Shown here: piece by piece, positions 25,977 to 35,188 of the stretch
Layout: each line of letters opens with the position of its first letter
Position numbering within the stretch: position 1 is the stretch's first letter
DNA from: Paenibacillus thiaminolyticus
GTDB lineage: Bacteria; Bacillota; Bacilli; Paenibacillales; Paenibacillaceae
Length of the DNA stretch: 64,000 nt
Assembly (NCBI RefSeq): GCF_007066085.1
Contig: NZ_CP041405.1
Span: 6,417,501-6,481,500, forward strand
Direction of reading: 5' to 3'
Made by a program: the position numbers and the translations under genes
The notes under the pieces: generated by a model
Database searches by the model: none
Told to the model about the DNA's origin: nothing
What the model saw: only the letters and a program-made list of their open reading frames with translations

Positions 25977-26495
25977 ATGAAGCTGAGAAGAGTTCGGGCG
26001 GAAGAAGAAACCGTGCTTCGCCAACTCATGCAGTATTATTTTTATGATTTTTCCGCATATAATGATGCGGATGTGCTGCCGAACGGACGGTATGGAGAGT
26101 ACCCGGATCTGGAACGGTATTGGGAGCCTGGCTCGGGTCACCATCCTTATTTCATCGAGACGAATGATGGATTGGCCGGATTCGCTCTCGTCAGCGTGGA
26201 GGATAACAGGGGCGCGCCACTCCATGTGATGAGCGAGTTTTTTGTGATGAGGAAGTACCGCAGCCACGGAATCGGGAGCGCCGCGGCGTGTTCCTTATTC
26301 GATGCTTATCCGGGGCGTTGGATCGTGACACAGATTAAAAGGAATGTTCCGGCCCAATCGTTCTGGCGAAAGGTAATTGCGGGCTATACGGGTAATCAAT
26401 ATACGGAGCACGAAGAGCCAAATAAGATAGTACAATCGTTTACAGCGTCGTCTCTATCGATCACGGAAGGAGCGGATTCGTCTGACTCTACATAG
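25977..26495 (+). CDS. GNAT family N-acetyltransferase
   Basis: 172 residues from ATG 25977, with AAGGGAG upstream. The central strand is SEFFVMRKYRSHGIGSAAA, containing the acetyl-CoA loop RxxGIG, and the C-terminal region is PAQSFWRKVIAGYTG. The N-terminal YYFYDFSAYNDADVLPNG resembles a small family of predicted acetyltransferases seen in Bacillota. Its last codons overlap the proposed start of the carbamate kinase gene, so the two are probably co-transcribed and translationally coupled. Confidence 0.82.
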   Translation: MKLRRVRAEEETVLRQLMQYYFYDFSAYNDADVLPNGRYGEYPDLERYWEPGSGHHPYFIETNDGLAGFALVSVEDNRGAPLHVMSEFFVMRKYRSHGIGSAAACSLFDAYPGRWIVTQIKRNVPAQSFWRKVIAGYTGNQYTEHEEPNKIVQSFTASSLSITEGADSSDST

Positions 26496-27471
26496 ACCGG
26501 CAGAACAACTTACGATTCTCGCGGCATTGGGCGGCAATGCCATCCTGCAGCCGAAGCAGGAGGCCACCTACGCGAACCAACTGGCGAATGTGCAGCGCAG
26601 CTGCACCGTCTTGGCCCGACTGGTCGAGCGAGGGCATCGGCTCGTCATCACGCATGGCAATGGACCGCAGGTCGGCAATCTCCTGCGCCAGCAGGAAGAA
26701 GCGCAGGCGGTTGTGCCTCCGCTGCCTCTCGATGTATGCACGGCCCAAAGCCAAGGCTTCATCGGCTTCATGATTCAACAATTATTGCGCAATGAACTGG
26801 CAAGCGGCGGGAGCGGCCGATCGGTCGTCAGCTTGATTACGAGAGTGGAGGTGTCGCCTGACGATCCGGCCTTCGGCAATCCGAGCAAGCCGATCGGCAG
26901 CTTCTACACGGAGGAGGAAGCGAAGCGGCTTATGAGCGAGAAAGGCTGGCAGTTGAAGCCGGATGCGAACCGGGGCTGGCGGCGTGTCGTCCCGTCTCCG
27001 CGCCCTCAAGCGATTGTGGAAGCAGACGTCGTAAGGCAACTGCTCGAATTGAACCAGATTGTCATTGCTTGCGGCGGAGGAGGGATTCCCGTTGTGCGGC
27101 AGAAAGACGGCATCTATGCTGGGATAGAGGCCGTGATCGACAAAGATTTCAGCAGCTGCAGGCTCGCACGCGAGATTCAAGCCGATGTGCTGCTTATTCT
27201 GACTGACGTCGAGCACGTCTATGCCGACTATGGCCGTCCGGATCAGCGGCCCCTGGCCAGCCTGACCCCATCTTCTGCGGTTGAATACATGGAAGAGGGT
27301 CACTTCAGTCAGGGCAGTATGCGACCGAAGGTGGAGGCTGCGGCGTCCTTCGCCGCACAGGGAGGAACCGCGATTATTTGTTCGCTCGATCAGGCCGATC
27401 TCGCACTGGCCGGCCTGGCAGGCACGCGGTTCGTTCCGGAGACCGCCGAAGCGCCGAGTGATTCTCGATAG
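26482..27471 (+). CDS. arcC: Carbamate kinase (orphan), non-canonical start proposed
   Basis: Catalyses reversible phosphate transfer between carbamoyl phosphate and ADP. Family motifs are complete: ALGGNAILQP, ITHGNGPQVGNLL, CGGGGIPVV, IDKDFSS, LLILTDVEHVY and GSMRPKVEAA. The problem is the start. The essential first strand (LTILAALGGN) is encoded from about 26509, but the first ATG, GTG or TTG in frame is TTG 26527, inside ALGGN. AAGGAG at 26467-26472 is nine bases before CTG 26482 and three before ATT 26476, so CTG is my choice. No arcA, arcB or arcD is nearby; the role may be carbamoyl-phosphate turnover outside arginine catabolism. Confidence 0.85.
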   Translation: MTLHRPAEQLTILAALGGNAILQPKQEATYANQLANVQRSCTVLARLVERGHRLVITHGNGPQVGNLLRQQEEAQAVVPPLPLDVCTAQSQGFIGFMIQQLLRNELASGGSGRSVVSLITRVEVSPDDPAFGNPSKPIGSFYTEEEAKRLMSEKGWQLKPDANRGWRRVVPSPRPQAIVEADVVRQLLELNQIVIACGGGGIPVVRQKDGIYAGIEAVIDKDFSSCRLAREIQADVLLILTDVEHVYADYGRPDQRPLASLTPSSAVEYMEEGHFSQGSMRPKVEAAASFAAQGGTAIICSLDQADLALAGLAGTRFVPETAEAPSDSR

Positions 27472-27536
27472 GTTACATAGATACCGGGCTTGACAGGAAC
27501 AATAAGGGGAGCCTACGGTGAAAGGGATGTCCATTG

Positions 27537-27698
27537 ATGACCAATAAGCAGAAGAAGCAATCCGGTCAGGCCTTCGCGCCCGGCATGGAGCTGGATAATT
27601 TGAAAGAAAAAGCGACTCCGGAAGAAATTGAACGCGGCGACTCGACTTCCGTTACCAATCTCATTCTAGATCGGACCGGCGACGACAACGAAGGTTAA
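27537..27698 (+). CDS. Small acidic hypothetical protein
   Basis: 53 residues from ATG 27537, sequence starting MTNKQKKQSGQAFAPGMELD. A basic first ten residues precede a charged, probably disordered remainder rich in Glu and Asp (ATPEEIERGDSTS). AAAGGG lies about ten bases upstream. I do not recognise a family. Codon use looks normal for the window, and the frame fits neatly between arcC and a hairpin, which argues that it is real. Confidence 0.6.
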   Translation: MTNKQKKQSGQAFAPGMELDNLKEKATPEEIERGDSTSVTNLILDRTGDDNEG

Positions 27699-27712
27699 TG
27701 AGCCGGACCCTT

Positions 27713-27756
27713 GAGCCTCCCTGCGATGCCGAAGAGCATGCCGGGCGGCTCTTATT
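27713..27756 (+). terminator. Probable terminator
   Basis: GAGCCTCCC with GGGCGGCTC (one mismatch) around an A/G-rich loop, followed by TTATTTATAT. It is moderate in quality. Confidence 0.5.
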
Positions 27757-27866
27757 TATATATAGAAGAAAGCCGAAGCGGTTATTAGAAAATGGACACG
27801 GTGAACGAAAGTAACTCCATGGAAAATAATAGCAACCTGGTTCGATAACGGACTTCTGTGGAACTA

Positions 27867-27875
27867 TGCTATACT
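27867..27875 (+). promoter_or_regulatory. Extended -10 promoter candidate
   Basis: TGCTATACT is an extended -10 element. No clear -35 is visible. It lies about 170 bases before the pseudokinase gene; nothing else was seen in the rest of 27757-28048. Confidence 0.35.
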
Positions 27876-28048
27876 GAAAACCGTAATAGAATATTGGGTA
27901 TATTTTGTTTTACTAGATTTGCTTGGGGGCGCAACCGAACGATATATCTGGCCGTCTAATATAGGGGAGCTTTGCAAAACGGCGGCCGATGCCTCATAAT
28001 GACACAAGGGGGCACAACGCCTCTTACCATGGACAAAGGAGTTACTGT

Positions 28049-29680
28049 ATGAGCACTTACATAGCAGAACGTTATCAGCTGAATTCCGTCATCTTTCACT
28101 TGGGCGGCGGCATTCTCTATGAAGCCGTTGATATGTCTTTGCAGCGCGACGTATTTATTTATGTTGTAGAAAATACCGATTCGGGCCGTGCAGACGAGTA
28201 CCGCACCGCATTCGGGAATGTATCGCATTTTTCCAATAATCGATTTTTCCATATGCTGAATGCAGGCATGTCCGGAGAGGACTTCTACGTTGTCTTTATG
28301 GCGTACAGCGGCATGCCGTTAGTCAAGTATGCGCAGCGGCACGCCTTGAGCTCGGAGAAGGTGCTGACCATGATCTACGAACTGGGCACCAGCATTCAGG
28401 AAGCGCTGGAGGAAGGGGTCAGCCGATTCCCGGTTACGATTGATAATGTGTGGGTGACGGCGGACAATCAACTGATTATTATGAACTACTGGACCCAGGC
28501 GGAGGAAGGGGAGCACGGCACCACCGCCTTGTACCGGCTGCTGTATCAGCTGTGTACGCTTCATCCGCATGTCCCTTCGCAGTTCGATGTTGTCGAGACT
28601 CGCTTATATGGCGCGTTGAAGGACTTGAATGAAGCGCAGAGAGATTTGGCTCTGAAGCTGATGAGGAAGGTGCACGCGGGAGATGCGTCGCTGTTCACCT
28701 TCATGGTCGGGCTCCGGGAGATTATGGAGCAGCCGGAGGTGCCGGAGGTGCCGGAGGTGCCGATGCAGGCAAGCCGCGACGTGGCGACGCCCGTATTCAC
28801 GGCAGCTCCTCCGCGTGAGGAATTGTCGCCCCGGCGTCCTCTTGCCGAATCCGAACCCTATGATGTGGAAGCGGATGAGGAACTGGCCGAAGAAGAGGAT
28901 GATGATGAATACGAACGCAAGGAGGCCGCTTCCTTCAACGGAAGCAAGATGCTGCTTATCGTTGCCTGTGTGTGCGTCTTTTTCGCAGTCCTGGGCGGAG
29001 CCGTCATCTGGGCGAATTCGCTCTCCAAAGACAATGAGACGGCCGCAGTGACCGAACCGGGAACGACGCAAGGAGCCGACTCTGATACCGCGGGGGAACA
29101 GCAGGACGGCAGCGGCGATAATGCCGATAATGATACTATTGTTCCGGATGGCGGCGATAATGGTTCCGTTGTTGAACCGGATACACCTGCCGGCTCGAAC
29201 GGAGGCTCTTCAAGCTCGAACACGGATAGCGGCAGCAGTGCCGGCCAAGGGTCACAGCAGCCGGATACGAATCCGGGGACGACAACCCCAACCCAGCCGG
29301 ATAATACGCAGCAGCCGGGCACAACCGATCCCGGTACGGTGCCTTCGGGGCCTGGAACGACAGATCCAGGAACGACTCCGCCGGGAACAGGGATGCCAGA
29401 CACGGGAACGCCGACGGATCCGGCGAATCCGGGGACGGAGACGCCTCCTGCTGAAGCGGGACAGACGGGTGAAGGAGAAGTGCAGGTTCCGAGCTTGATT
29501 GGTCTGACGCTGGAAGAGGCGGAAGAGCAAGTGAAGGCTGCGGGTCTACGCTGGTCGTATTTCAAGGAGAACAGCGAGGAGCAGCCCGCTGGCCAGATCT
29601 TCAAGCAGGAGCCGGAAGCAGGCGCAGCGATTAAGAAGGGCGAACGAGTCACCTTCTATATTAGCCGGGAACAGCAATAA
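28049..29680 (+). CDS. Membrane pseudokinase with one extracellular PASTA domain
   Basis: 543 residues. Residues 1-225 follow a protein-kinase fold: a glycine-rich turn (HLGGGILYEAVD) and a VAIK-like strand read as VFIYV, with Tyr replacing the catalytic Lys. The catalytic-loop region (FPVTIDNVWV) keeps Asn but not HRD, and MNY stands where DFG should be, so catalysis is not expected. A VPE repeat (about 229-237), an acidic stretch (274-290), one transmembrane helix (301-321) and a Gly/Thr/Pro/Asp-rich linker (to about 470) follow. A single PASTA domain ends the protein (VPSLIGLTLEEAEEQVKAAG). PASTA domains of PrkC/PknB kinases bind peptidoglycan fragments. AAAGGAG lies seven bases before ATG 28049. 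Confidence 0.82.
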   Translation: MSTYIAERYQLNSVIFHLGGGILYEAVDMSLQRDVFIYVVENTDSGRADEYRTAFGNVSHFSNNRFFHMLNAGMSGEDFYVVFMAYSGMPLVKYAQRHALSSEKVLTMIYELGTSIQEALEEGVSRFPVTIDNVWVTADNQLIIMNYWTQAEEGEHGTTALYRLLYQLCTLHPHVPSQFDVVETRLYGALKDLNEAQRDLALKLMRKVHAGDASLFTFMVGLREIMEQPEVPEVPEVPMQASRDVATPVFTAAPPREELSPRRPLAESEPYDVEADEELAEEEDDDEYERKEAASFNGSKMLLIVACVCVFFAVLGGAVIWANSLSKDNETAAVTEPGTTQGADSDTAGEQQDGSGDNADNDTIVPDGGDNGSVVEPDTPAGSNGGSSSSNTDSGSSAGQGSQQPDTNPGTTTPTQPDNTQQPGTTDPGTVPSGPGTTDPGTTPPGTGMPDTGTPTDPANPGTETPPAEAGQTGEGEVQVPSLIGLTLEEAEEQVKAAGLRWSYFKENSEEQPAGQIFKQEPEAGAAIKKGERVTFYISREQQ

Positions 29681-29695
29681 GCTGCGGAAAAGAGG

Positions 29696-29728
29696 GAGAA
29701 CTGCCTATCGATGAGGCAGTTCTCCTTT
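29696..29728 (+). terminator. Terminator of the pseudokinase gene
   Basis: Perfect 11-bp stem GAGAACTGCCT / AGGCAGTTCTC with a 7-base loop, then CTTT. Confidence 0.85.
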
Positions 29729-29746
29729 GCTGTCTCTATAAGAACA

Positions 29747-29795
29747 GAAGCCCTCGCCCCAGGCGCGCCATTCAAGCGCAGGGGCGAAGGGCTTC
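29747..29795 (-). terminator. Terminator of the gcvT-gcvPA-gcvPB operon
   Basis: GAAGCCCTCGCCCC with GGGGCGAAGGGCTTC around a 20-base loop, just beyond the gcvPB stop codon. It may work in both directions. Confidence 0.75.
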
Positions 29796-29802
29796 TTCTT
29801 CG

Positions 29803-31260
29803 TTAATTGCAAGCGCAATTCAAGACCGGCTTGCGGGCGGCCAGCGTCTCGTCAAGCCTTCTCACATCAGTGTGATGCGGCGCATTGAGCAGCAGATCCG
29901 GCTGTTCTTCCGCTTCCTTCGCAATCTGAATCATCGTGTCGATAAAGGTGTCGAGCGTCTCCTTGCTCTCGGTCTCCGTCGGCTCGATCATCATGCATTC
30001 CTCGACATTGAGCGGGAAGTAGATGGTTGGCGGATGGAACCCGAAGTCGAGCAGCCGCTTGGCGACGTCCAGCGTGCGCACGCCATATTGCTTCAAGCCG
30101 CTGCCGGAGATGACGAATTCATGCTTGCATACGCCCGGATACGGCACTTCGAAATACGGCGCCAGCCGATGCATCATGTAGTTCGCGTTCAGCACCGCGC
30201 ATTCGGATACGCGGCGAAGTCCGTCCGGCCCGTACGTGCGCATATAGGTGTACGCGCGGACGAGAATGCCGAAGTTGCCAAGGTATGCTTTGACCCTTCC
30301 AATCGAGGTCGGCCGTTCTTCTTCGAATCCGAAGCTGCCATCCTTCTTCTTCACGATGAGCGGCTTCGGCAAGTATGGCGCCAGGATGCTCTTGACGCCG
30401 ACCGGGCCGGCTCCGGGACCGCCGCCGCCATGCGGCGTGCTCATCGTCTTGTGCAGATTCAAATGCACAACGTCGAAGCCCATATCTCCCGGGCGGGTGA
30501 TGCCCATAATGGCGTTGGAATTCGCGCCGTCATAGTAGAGCAGGCCGCCGGCTTCGTGCACAATATCGGCAATCTCCAGGATGTGCTCCTCGAACAAGCC
30601 GAGCGTGCTCGGATTGGTGAGCATGAGAGCAGCCGTATCCGGACCGACGGCCGCCCGCAGAGCTTCGAGATCTACGAGTCCTCGTTCATCCGAAGGGATC
30701 GTAATCGTATCGAGGCCAGCGGCCGTCGCGCTCGCCGGGTTCGTCCCATGCGACGAGTCGGGAACGATAACCTTGGTGCGGGTCTCGCCCTTGCTCTCAT
30801 GGTAGGCCCGGATCATCATGAGGCCCGTCCATTCCCCGTGGGCGCCTGCAGCAGGCTGAAGCGTCACCTCGTCCATCCCCGTGAGTTCGGCAAGGTCCTG
30901 CTGGAGGGTGTACAGCATTTCCAGCGCGCCTTGAATGCTCTCACTCGGCTGATACGGGTGAATCTTCGCGAAGCCCGCCAAGCGGGCGACATCTTCGTTA
31001 ATCTTCGGATTATACTTCATCGTGCAGGAACCGAGCGGGTAGAAGCCGTTGTCGATGCCGAAGTTCCGGCGCGACAGCTCGGTGTAATGGCGGATGACAT
31101 CGACTTCATACACTTCCGGCAATTCCGCCGGCTGCTGGCGAAGCATGCCCGCAGGTATCAATTCTTCGATACCCCGCTGCGGAACATCGCATTCAGGCAA
31201 TGAATATGCAGTCCGCCCCGGCTTGCTCAGCTCGAAGATCAGCTTTTTCTCCGGTTTCAT
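29803..31260 (-). CDS. gcvPB: Glycine dehydrogenase (decarboxylating) subunit 2
   Basis: C-terminal subunit of the heterodimeric P-protein of the glycine cleavage system, which decarboxylates glycine using PLP and passes aminomethyl to the lipoyl arm of GcvH. 485 residues, usual for this subunit. The PLP-lysine segment is [27 protein letters not shown] and [10 protein letters not shown] are also typical. Its start overlaps the gcvPA stop by four bases (ATGA), so the two are translated together at equal amounts. Confidence 0.96.
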   Translation of the reverse strand: MKPEKKLIFELSKPGRTAYSLPECDVPQRGIEELIPAGMLRQQPAELPEVYEVDVIRHYTELSRRNFGIDNGFYPLGSCTMKYNPKINEDVARLAGFAKIHPYQPSESIQGALEMLYTLQQDLAELTGMDEVTLQPAAGAHGEWTGLMMIRAYHESKGETRTKVIVPDSSHGTNPASATAAGLDTITIPSDERGLVDLEALRAAVGPDTAALMLTNPSTLGLFEEHILEIADIVHEAGGLLYYDGANSNAIMGITRPGDMGFDVVHLNLHKTMSTPHGGGGPGAGPVGVKSILAPYLPKPLIVKKKDGSFGFEEERPTSIGRVKAYLGNFGILVRAYTYMRTYGPDGLRRVSECAVLNANYMMHRLAPYFEVPYPGVCKHEFVISGSGLKQYGVRTLDVAKRLLDFGFHPPTIYFPLNVEECMMIEPTETESKETLDTFIDTMIQIAKEAEEQPDLLLNAPHHTDVRRLDETLAARKPVLNCACN

Positions 31261-32615
31261 ACAGCACCCTCCAATCGTTCGGCAAATTGATCGATTTCCG
31301 CCTTGGTCCGGCGTTCCGTCACAGCGACAAGCATATGGCCCGCCAGATCCGGATAGTAACGGGATACATCCAGGCCCCCGATGAACCCTTCCTTCATCAA
31401 GGCGGCGTTCAAGGCGGCCGGACAGACGCCTTCCGGCAGCTTCACCAGGAATTCATTGAAGAACGGCGAGGTGAACGGCAGGGACATAGCCTTCGATTGC
31501 GCGATCCGATCTGCAGCGTAATGCGCTTTTTGGACGTTCAGATTCGCGATCTCGCGGATGCCGGATTTGCCCATGACAGACAAATAGACGGAAGCGCTCA
31601 AGGCCAGCAGCGCCTGGTTCGAGCAAATATTGGATGTCGCCTTCTCGCGGCGGATATGCTGCTCGCGGGCTTGCAGCGTCAGCACGAAGCCCCGCTTGCC
31701 GTCCAGATCCTTGGTCTGGCCGACAATCCGGCCAGGGATGCGGCGCATCAGCGGCTCGGATACGGCGAAGTATCCGCAGGTCGGACCGCCCAGCGAGGAG
31801 GCGATGCCGAACGGCTGGGCATCTCCGACGACGACGTCGGCGCCCAGCTGTCCCGGGCTCTCCAGCAGGCCGAGCGACAGCGGATTGGCGCTCATAATAA
31901 GCAATCCTTTGCGCCCGTGAATCATCGGTTCGATGGCCTTCACGTCCTCGATGCAGCCGAAGAAGTTAGGTGACTGGACAATGACCGCAGCCGTGTCGTC
32001 CGTTATGAGCGCCTCCAGCTTCTCCAGGTCGGTTACTCCGTTCGCATCGGGCGCCTCCACAATCTCCAGACCGAGCCCGCGGGCGCTCGTATGCAGGATC
32101 TGCCGGGCTTCCGGATGCACGGTGCGCGAGACGACGACCCGCTTGCGCTTCGTGACCGCGCTTGCCAGCACCCCGGCTTCCGCGAGCGCGGTCGCCCCGT
32201 CATACATGCTCGCATTGGCCACCTTCATGCCCGTCAGTTCGCATATATAGGATTGGAACTCGAATATGGCCTGCAGCTCTCCCTGGCTAATTTCCGGCTG
32301 ATATGGCGTATAAGCGGTATAGAACTCGGAACGGGAGATAACGTGATTGATGACGACCGGAATATGATGGTCATAGATGCCGGCGCCAAGGAAGCTCGCA
32401 TACTGATCAAGGTTGGCGTTGCGGCCGGCCAGCTCCTGCATATGGCGCAGCAGGGCCGCTTCGTCCAGCGCTTCGGAAATCGGAAGCCGTCCCTTGTAAC
32501 GAACCGCTTCCGGAATGTCGCGGAACAGCTCCTCGATCGATGCCGCGCCGATCGCGGCGAGCATGTCCCGCTCGTCCTGCCCGGTCATCGGGATATAGCG
32601 ATGTGTCTTGGTCAT
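31257..32615 (-). CDS. gcvPA: Glycine dehydrogenase (decarboxylating) subunit 1
   Basis: 452-residue N-terminal subunit of the two-part P-protein. It opens with [20 protein letters not shown], the standard start, and contains [20 protein letters not shown] and [20 protein letters not shown]. It overlaps gcvT by four bases at its start and gcvPB by four at its end. The three-gene unit is under the glycine riboswitch at 33826-34027. Confidence 0.96.
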   Translation of the reverse strand: MTKTHRYIPMTGQDERDMLAAIGAASIEELFRDIPEAVRYKGRLPISEALDEAALLRHMQELAGRNANLDQYASFLGAGIYDHHIPVVINHVISRSEFYTAYTPYQPEISQGELQAIFEFQSYICELTGMKVANASMYDGATALAEAGVLASAVTKRKRVVVSRTVHPEARQILHTSARGLGLEIVEAPDANGVTDLEKLEALITDDTAAVIVQSPNFFGCIEDVKAIEPMIHGRKGLLIMSANPLSLGLLESPGQLGADVVVGDAQPFGIASSLGGPTCGYFAVSEPLMRRIPGRIVGQTKDLDGKRGFVLTLQAREQHIRREKATSNICSNQALLALSASVYLSVMGKSGIREIANLNVQKAHYAADRIAQSKAMSLPFTSPFFNEFLVKLPEGVCPAALNAALMKEGFIGGLDVSRYYPDLAGHMLVAVTERRTKAEIDQFAERLEGAV

Positions 32616-33736
32616 GAAGGCGAACCTCCCTTGGTTGTAGTAGGGCGTTGATAGAATGGAGCGGCGACGACGCGGGCCTTAAGCCGCTTGCCGCGAATCT
32701 CGATTTCCAGTTCGGTATCCAATTCGGCGTATGGCGATTCAATCAGCGCCAGGCCGAGATTGCGCTTCAAGGTAGGGGATTGCGTGCCGGACGTCACTTC
32801 GCCGATTAGCTTATCGCCTGCATAGACGGGATAGTGGGTCCGCGGGATGCCGCGATCGATCAATTCGATCCCGGCCAATCGCCGGGGAACGCCTTCTTCC
32901 TTCTGCTTGGCGAGTGCCTCTCTGCCGATGAACTCCCCTTTATTCAGCTTCACGCACCAGCCAAGCCCGGCCTCCAGCGGCGTAATCTGCTCGGACAGCT
33001 CCTGGCCGTATAGCGGCAGCTTCGCTTCGAAGCGAAGCGTATCTCTGGCCCCCAGGCCTACCGGAACGAGCCCGAACGGTTCGCCGATTCGCAGCAGCTC
33101 CGTCCATAGATGGGTCGCGTCGTCAGCCGAGATATAGAGCTCGAACCCATCCTCGCCCGTGTAGCCTGTGCGCGAGACGAGAGCCTTAACGCCGCACACC
33201 TGGGCATCGGACAGGAAGTGAAACGCTTTCAACCCGCTGACAGGGGCTTCGGTTGCCTGCGTCAAAATGGACAGCGCCTGCGGTCCTTGCAGCGCCAGCA
33301 GGGCCGTGCGGGAAGACGCGTTATCGATATGGACGCCGTCCTCTGCATGGTCATGCAGCCATTGGACAACTTTGTCCGTATTGGATGCGTTAACGACCAG
33401 CATATAGTGATCTTCGGCAAGACGGTAGACGAGCAGATCGTCGACGACACCTCCATGCGGATAGCAGAGCAGGGAGTACTGCGCCTTGCCGTCCTCCAGC
33501 TTGGACAAGTCATTCGTCGTCATCTTCTGCAAAAAGGAGAATGCGGCAGGACCGCTCACGAATAGCTCGCCCATATGCGACACATCGAACAGGCCGGCCT
33601 GCTGCCGTACGGCCTCATGCTCCCGCTGGATGCCGCTGAATTGCACCGGGAGCTCCCAGCCGCCGAAATCGATGCAGCGGACGGAAGGGTATTCGGCATA
33701 CTTCGGAAATAGGGGCGTGCGTTGTAACGTGGACAT
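32612..33736 (-). CDS. gcvT: Aminomethyltransferase (glycine cleavage T-protein)
   Basis: Transfers the methylene group from aminomethyl-lipoyl GcvH to tetrahydrofolate and releases ammonia. 374 residues from ATG 33736, with GAGGTGAT at proper spacing. Folate-domain landmarks are [34 protein letters not shown] and [18 protein letters not shown]; the C-terminal barrel has the [12 protein letters not shown] motif. First gene of the minus-strand gcv operon. Confidence 0.96.
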   Translation of the reverse strand: MSTLQRTPLFPKYAEYPSVRCIDFGGWELPVQFSGIQREHEAVRQQAGLFDVSHMGELFVSGPAAFSFLQKMTTNDLSKLEDGKAQYSLLCYPHGGVVDDLLVYRLAEDHYMLVVNASNTDKVVQWLHDHAEDGVHIDNASSRTALLALQGPQALSILTQATEAPVSGLKAFHFLSDAQVCGVKALVSRTGYTGEDGFELYISADDATHLWTELLRIGEPFGLVPVGLGARDTLRFEAKLPLYGQELSEQITPLEAGLGWCVKLNKGEFIGREALAKQKEEGVPRRLAGIELIDRGIPRTHYPVYAGDKLIGEVTSGTQSPTLKRNLGLALIESPYAELDTELEIEIRGKRLKARVVAAPFYQRPTTTKGGSPS

Positions 33737-33786
33737 GACATCACCTCGATATGGATAATGAATGGGACTCAAAAAAAAGACAGGCG

Positions 33787-33820
33787 AAAAAAGGCCGCTC
33801 CGCTTCCAGCGGATGCCTTC
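33787..33820 (-). terminator. Riboswitch expression-platform terminator
   Basis: On the minus strand AGGCATCCGCT, loop GGAA, and an imperfect complement, then TTTTTT, directly after the second glycine aptamer and before gcvT. Glycine binding would be expected to prevent this hairpin. Confidence 0.75.
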
Positions 33821-33825
33821 TTACG

Positions 33826-34027
33826 CTCTGTCCTGTGTACCTGAGAGTTACCTCATGATCTTCCGGCTTCCGTCTGCTGAAGCCGGCCCATAAGTTTCCC
33901 CTTGGGTGACCCGCTTGAAGCGGATGCTCTCCAGAGGCGCGTCCGGTAAACGTCCTTTTGCCTGAGAGATTCACCCGTGGCGGGCTTACTCCTTCGGCGT
34001 TACTGTCTCGCAGTAATCTCTCCCTTT
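33826..34027 (-). ncRNA. Tandem glycine riboswitch before gcvT
   Basis: Read on the minus strand, two aptamers follow one another. Each carries the core features GGGAGAG..., GCCGAAGGAG or its equivalent, the CTCTCAGG segment (ATCTCTCAGGCAAAAGGAC and AACTCTCAGGTACACAGGAC) and the closing GGAGAG / GGACAGAG. The linker between aptamers is short, as in the cooperative form. The class activates glycine catabolism when glycine is high. Confidence 0.95.
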
Positions 34028-34061
34028 ACCATCATTCGCAATGTGCAATTGTCATACCTCC

Positions 34062-34092
34062 ATTATTACTCGAACCTTCCTGACATTGTCAA
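34062..34092 (-). promoter_or_regulatory. Promoter of gcvT operon
   Basis: On the minus strand TTGACA (34092-34087), 18-base spacer, TAATAAT (34068-34062). It lies just upstream of the riboswitch. Confidence 0.65.
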
Positions 34093-34113
34093 TCCATTTC
34101 TGCGAACTTCTGC

Positions 34114-34158
34114 GAAAATGATTCTCATATTGACATGGCGGGGAAGCTGAACTACGCT
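34114..34158 (+). promoter_or_regulatory. Promoter of gcvH with a Fur/PerR-like site
   Basis: TTGACA (34130-34135), 17-base spacer, TACGCT (34153-34158). Overlapping the -35 is GAAAATGATTCTCATATTG (34114-34132). It resembles a Fur box in 13 of 19 positions and contains an ATGA...TCAT dyad. The promoter is credible; the metalloregulator site is only suggestive. Confidence 0.5.
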
Positions 34159-34205
34159 ATAGATGTAAATTTTGAACAGTATCACATACCGCGAATGAAG
34201 ACGAA

Positions 34206-34393
34206 CGGGAGAGACCGGGTTCCAAGTCCCGGCACCGAAGGAGCAAGCCGCCGAACCGCCGTGTCGGGGAGGAATCTCTCAGGTAGAAGCACCGTCGTCC
34301 GACGCACCTCTGGAGAGAGCGTACTGCCGCCCAAGGGGAATACCGGCCTGCCGTGGGCAGCCGGGCAAACTCTCAGGCACCCGGGACAGAGAA
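34206..34393 (+). ncRNA. Tandem glycine riboswitch before gcvH
   Basis: Two aptamers on the plus strand: CGGGAGAGACC opens the first; CACCGAAGGAGCAAGCCGCC, then ATCTCTCAGGTAGAAGCACC, CTCTGGAGAG, then CCGCCCAAGGGG and AACTCTCAGGCACCCGGGAC complete the pair. It is a separate copy from the one serving gcvT, about 180 bases away on the other strand. Confidence 0.95.
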
Positions 34394-34426
34394 GAGGCGA
34401 ATGAGTCTTTGATCTGTCTTTTTTTG
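34385..34426 (+). terminator. Riboswitch terminator before gcvH
   Basis: GACAGA with TCTGTC and an inner AAGA/TCTT pairing, then seven T. It overlaps the 3' edge of the second aptamer (GGGACAGAG), so glycine-dependent antitermination is the likely mechanism. Confidence 0.7.
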
Positions 34427-34467
34427 CTGTGCCGGCTAATTGCGATAATAATGAGAGAGGAATGAGC

Positions 34468-34863
34468 GTGAACATGAGCGAAGTGAAAGAGAATCTGTTG
34501 TACAGCGAGGAGCATGAATGGGTTGTCGTCGTCGAAGGGCGAACCGTGCGCATCGGGATTACCGATCACGCACAAGCTGAGTTGGGAGATATCGTATTCA
34601 TCGAGTTCCCGGAGATTGGAACCGCTTTAACGGCGGGCGACAGCATGGGATCGATCGAGTCGGTCAAGACGGTATCGGAGCTGTACTGCCCGGTCTCGGG
34701 AACGGTAACGAAGGTCAATCCCGATCTGGAGGATAGCCCCGAGAAGGTGAACAGCGAACCGTATGAAGGCGGCTGGCTTGCCGAGGTGGAGCTGGATGCC
34801 GAGCCGGAGGAAGCGATGAAGCATCTGCTCAATGCGGAGGGCTACCGGAAGCATATCGAGTAG
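34468..34863 (+). CDS. gcvH: Glycine cleavage system H protein
   Basis: Lipoyl carrier that shuttles the aminomethyl group between P, T and L proteins. 131 residues. The lipoylated Lys is in SIESVKTVSELYCPVSG; EEHEWVVVVEG and GITDHAQAELGDIVF are conserved. I choose GTG 34468 because GAGAGG lies seven bases before it; ATG 34462 is too close and ATG 34474 rather far. It is transcribed alone and divergently from gcvT-gcvPA-gcvPB. Confidence 0.95.
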   Translation: MNMSEVKENLLYSEEHEWVVVVEGRTVRIGITDHAQAELGDIVFIEFPEIGTALTAGDSMGSIESVKTVSELYCPVSGTVTKVNPDLEDSPEKVNSEPYEGGWLAEVELDAEPEEAMKHLLNAEGYRKHIE

Positions 34864-35000
34864 GGTGCCGCCCGCAACCCCGGCTGCAGACCGATGCGGA
34901 TGTATGAACATGGGAATAACGGAACATCCATGAATAAAGCGGCGCTCCTTCTCGCATACTAGCTGTGTACATGAGTATATGCGAAATGGAGAGTTGCCGA

Positions 35001-35171
35001 ATGAACAACCAAGAACATAACCGCGACCAAGCGACGAAGGCGGAAGTACAGACGACGAAGCTGAACAGAATGCCGGACGTCGAGGGCCAAGATTCCGAGT
35101 TCGGAGCCGATCTGGAAGGCGCTCAGCAGTGTCGAATCGTACCCGATGCGGAAACGAAACGGTCCGAATAG
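35001..35171 (+). CDS. Small hydrophilic hypothetical protein
   Basis: 56 residues from ATG 35001 with GGAGAG upstream. Composition is polar and charged (Gln, Glu, Asp, Lys) with no hydrophobic core, so probably disordered. No family recognised. It lies between gcvH and a very strong hairpin, which probably ends its transcript. Confidence 0.5.
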   Translation: MNNQEHNRDQATKAEVQTTKLNRMPDVEGQDSEFGADLEGAQQCRIVPDAETKRSE

Positions 35172-35188
35172 TGCGTGTCTCAAGCACC

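Noticed and set aside
29872..31203. A 443-codon open frame on the plus strand opposite gcvPB
   Set aside because: It is the antisense of a well-supported gene, has no plausible ribosome site and shows no protein-like domain; high GC in third positions explains the long frame.
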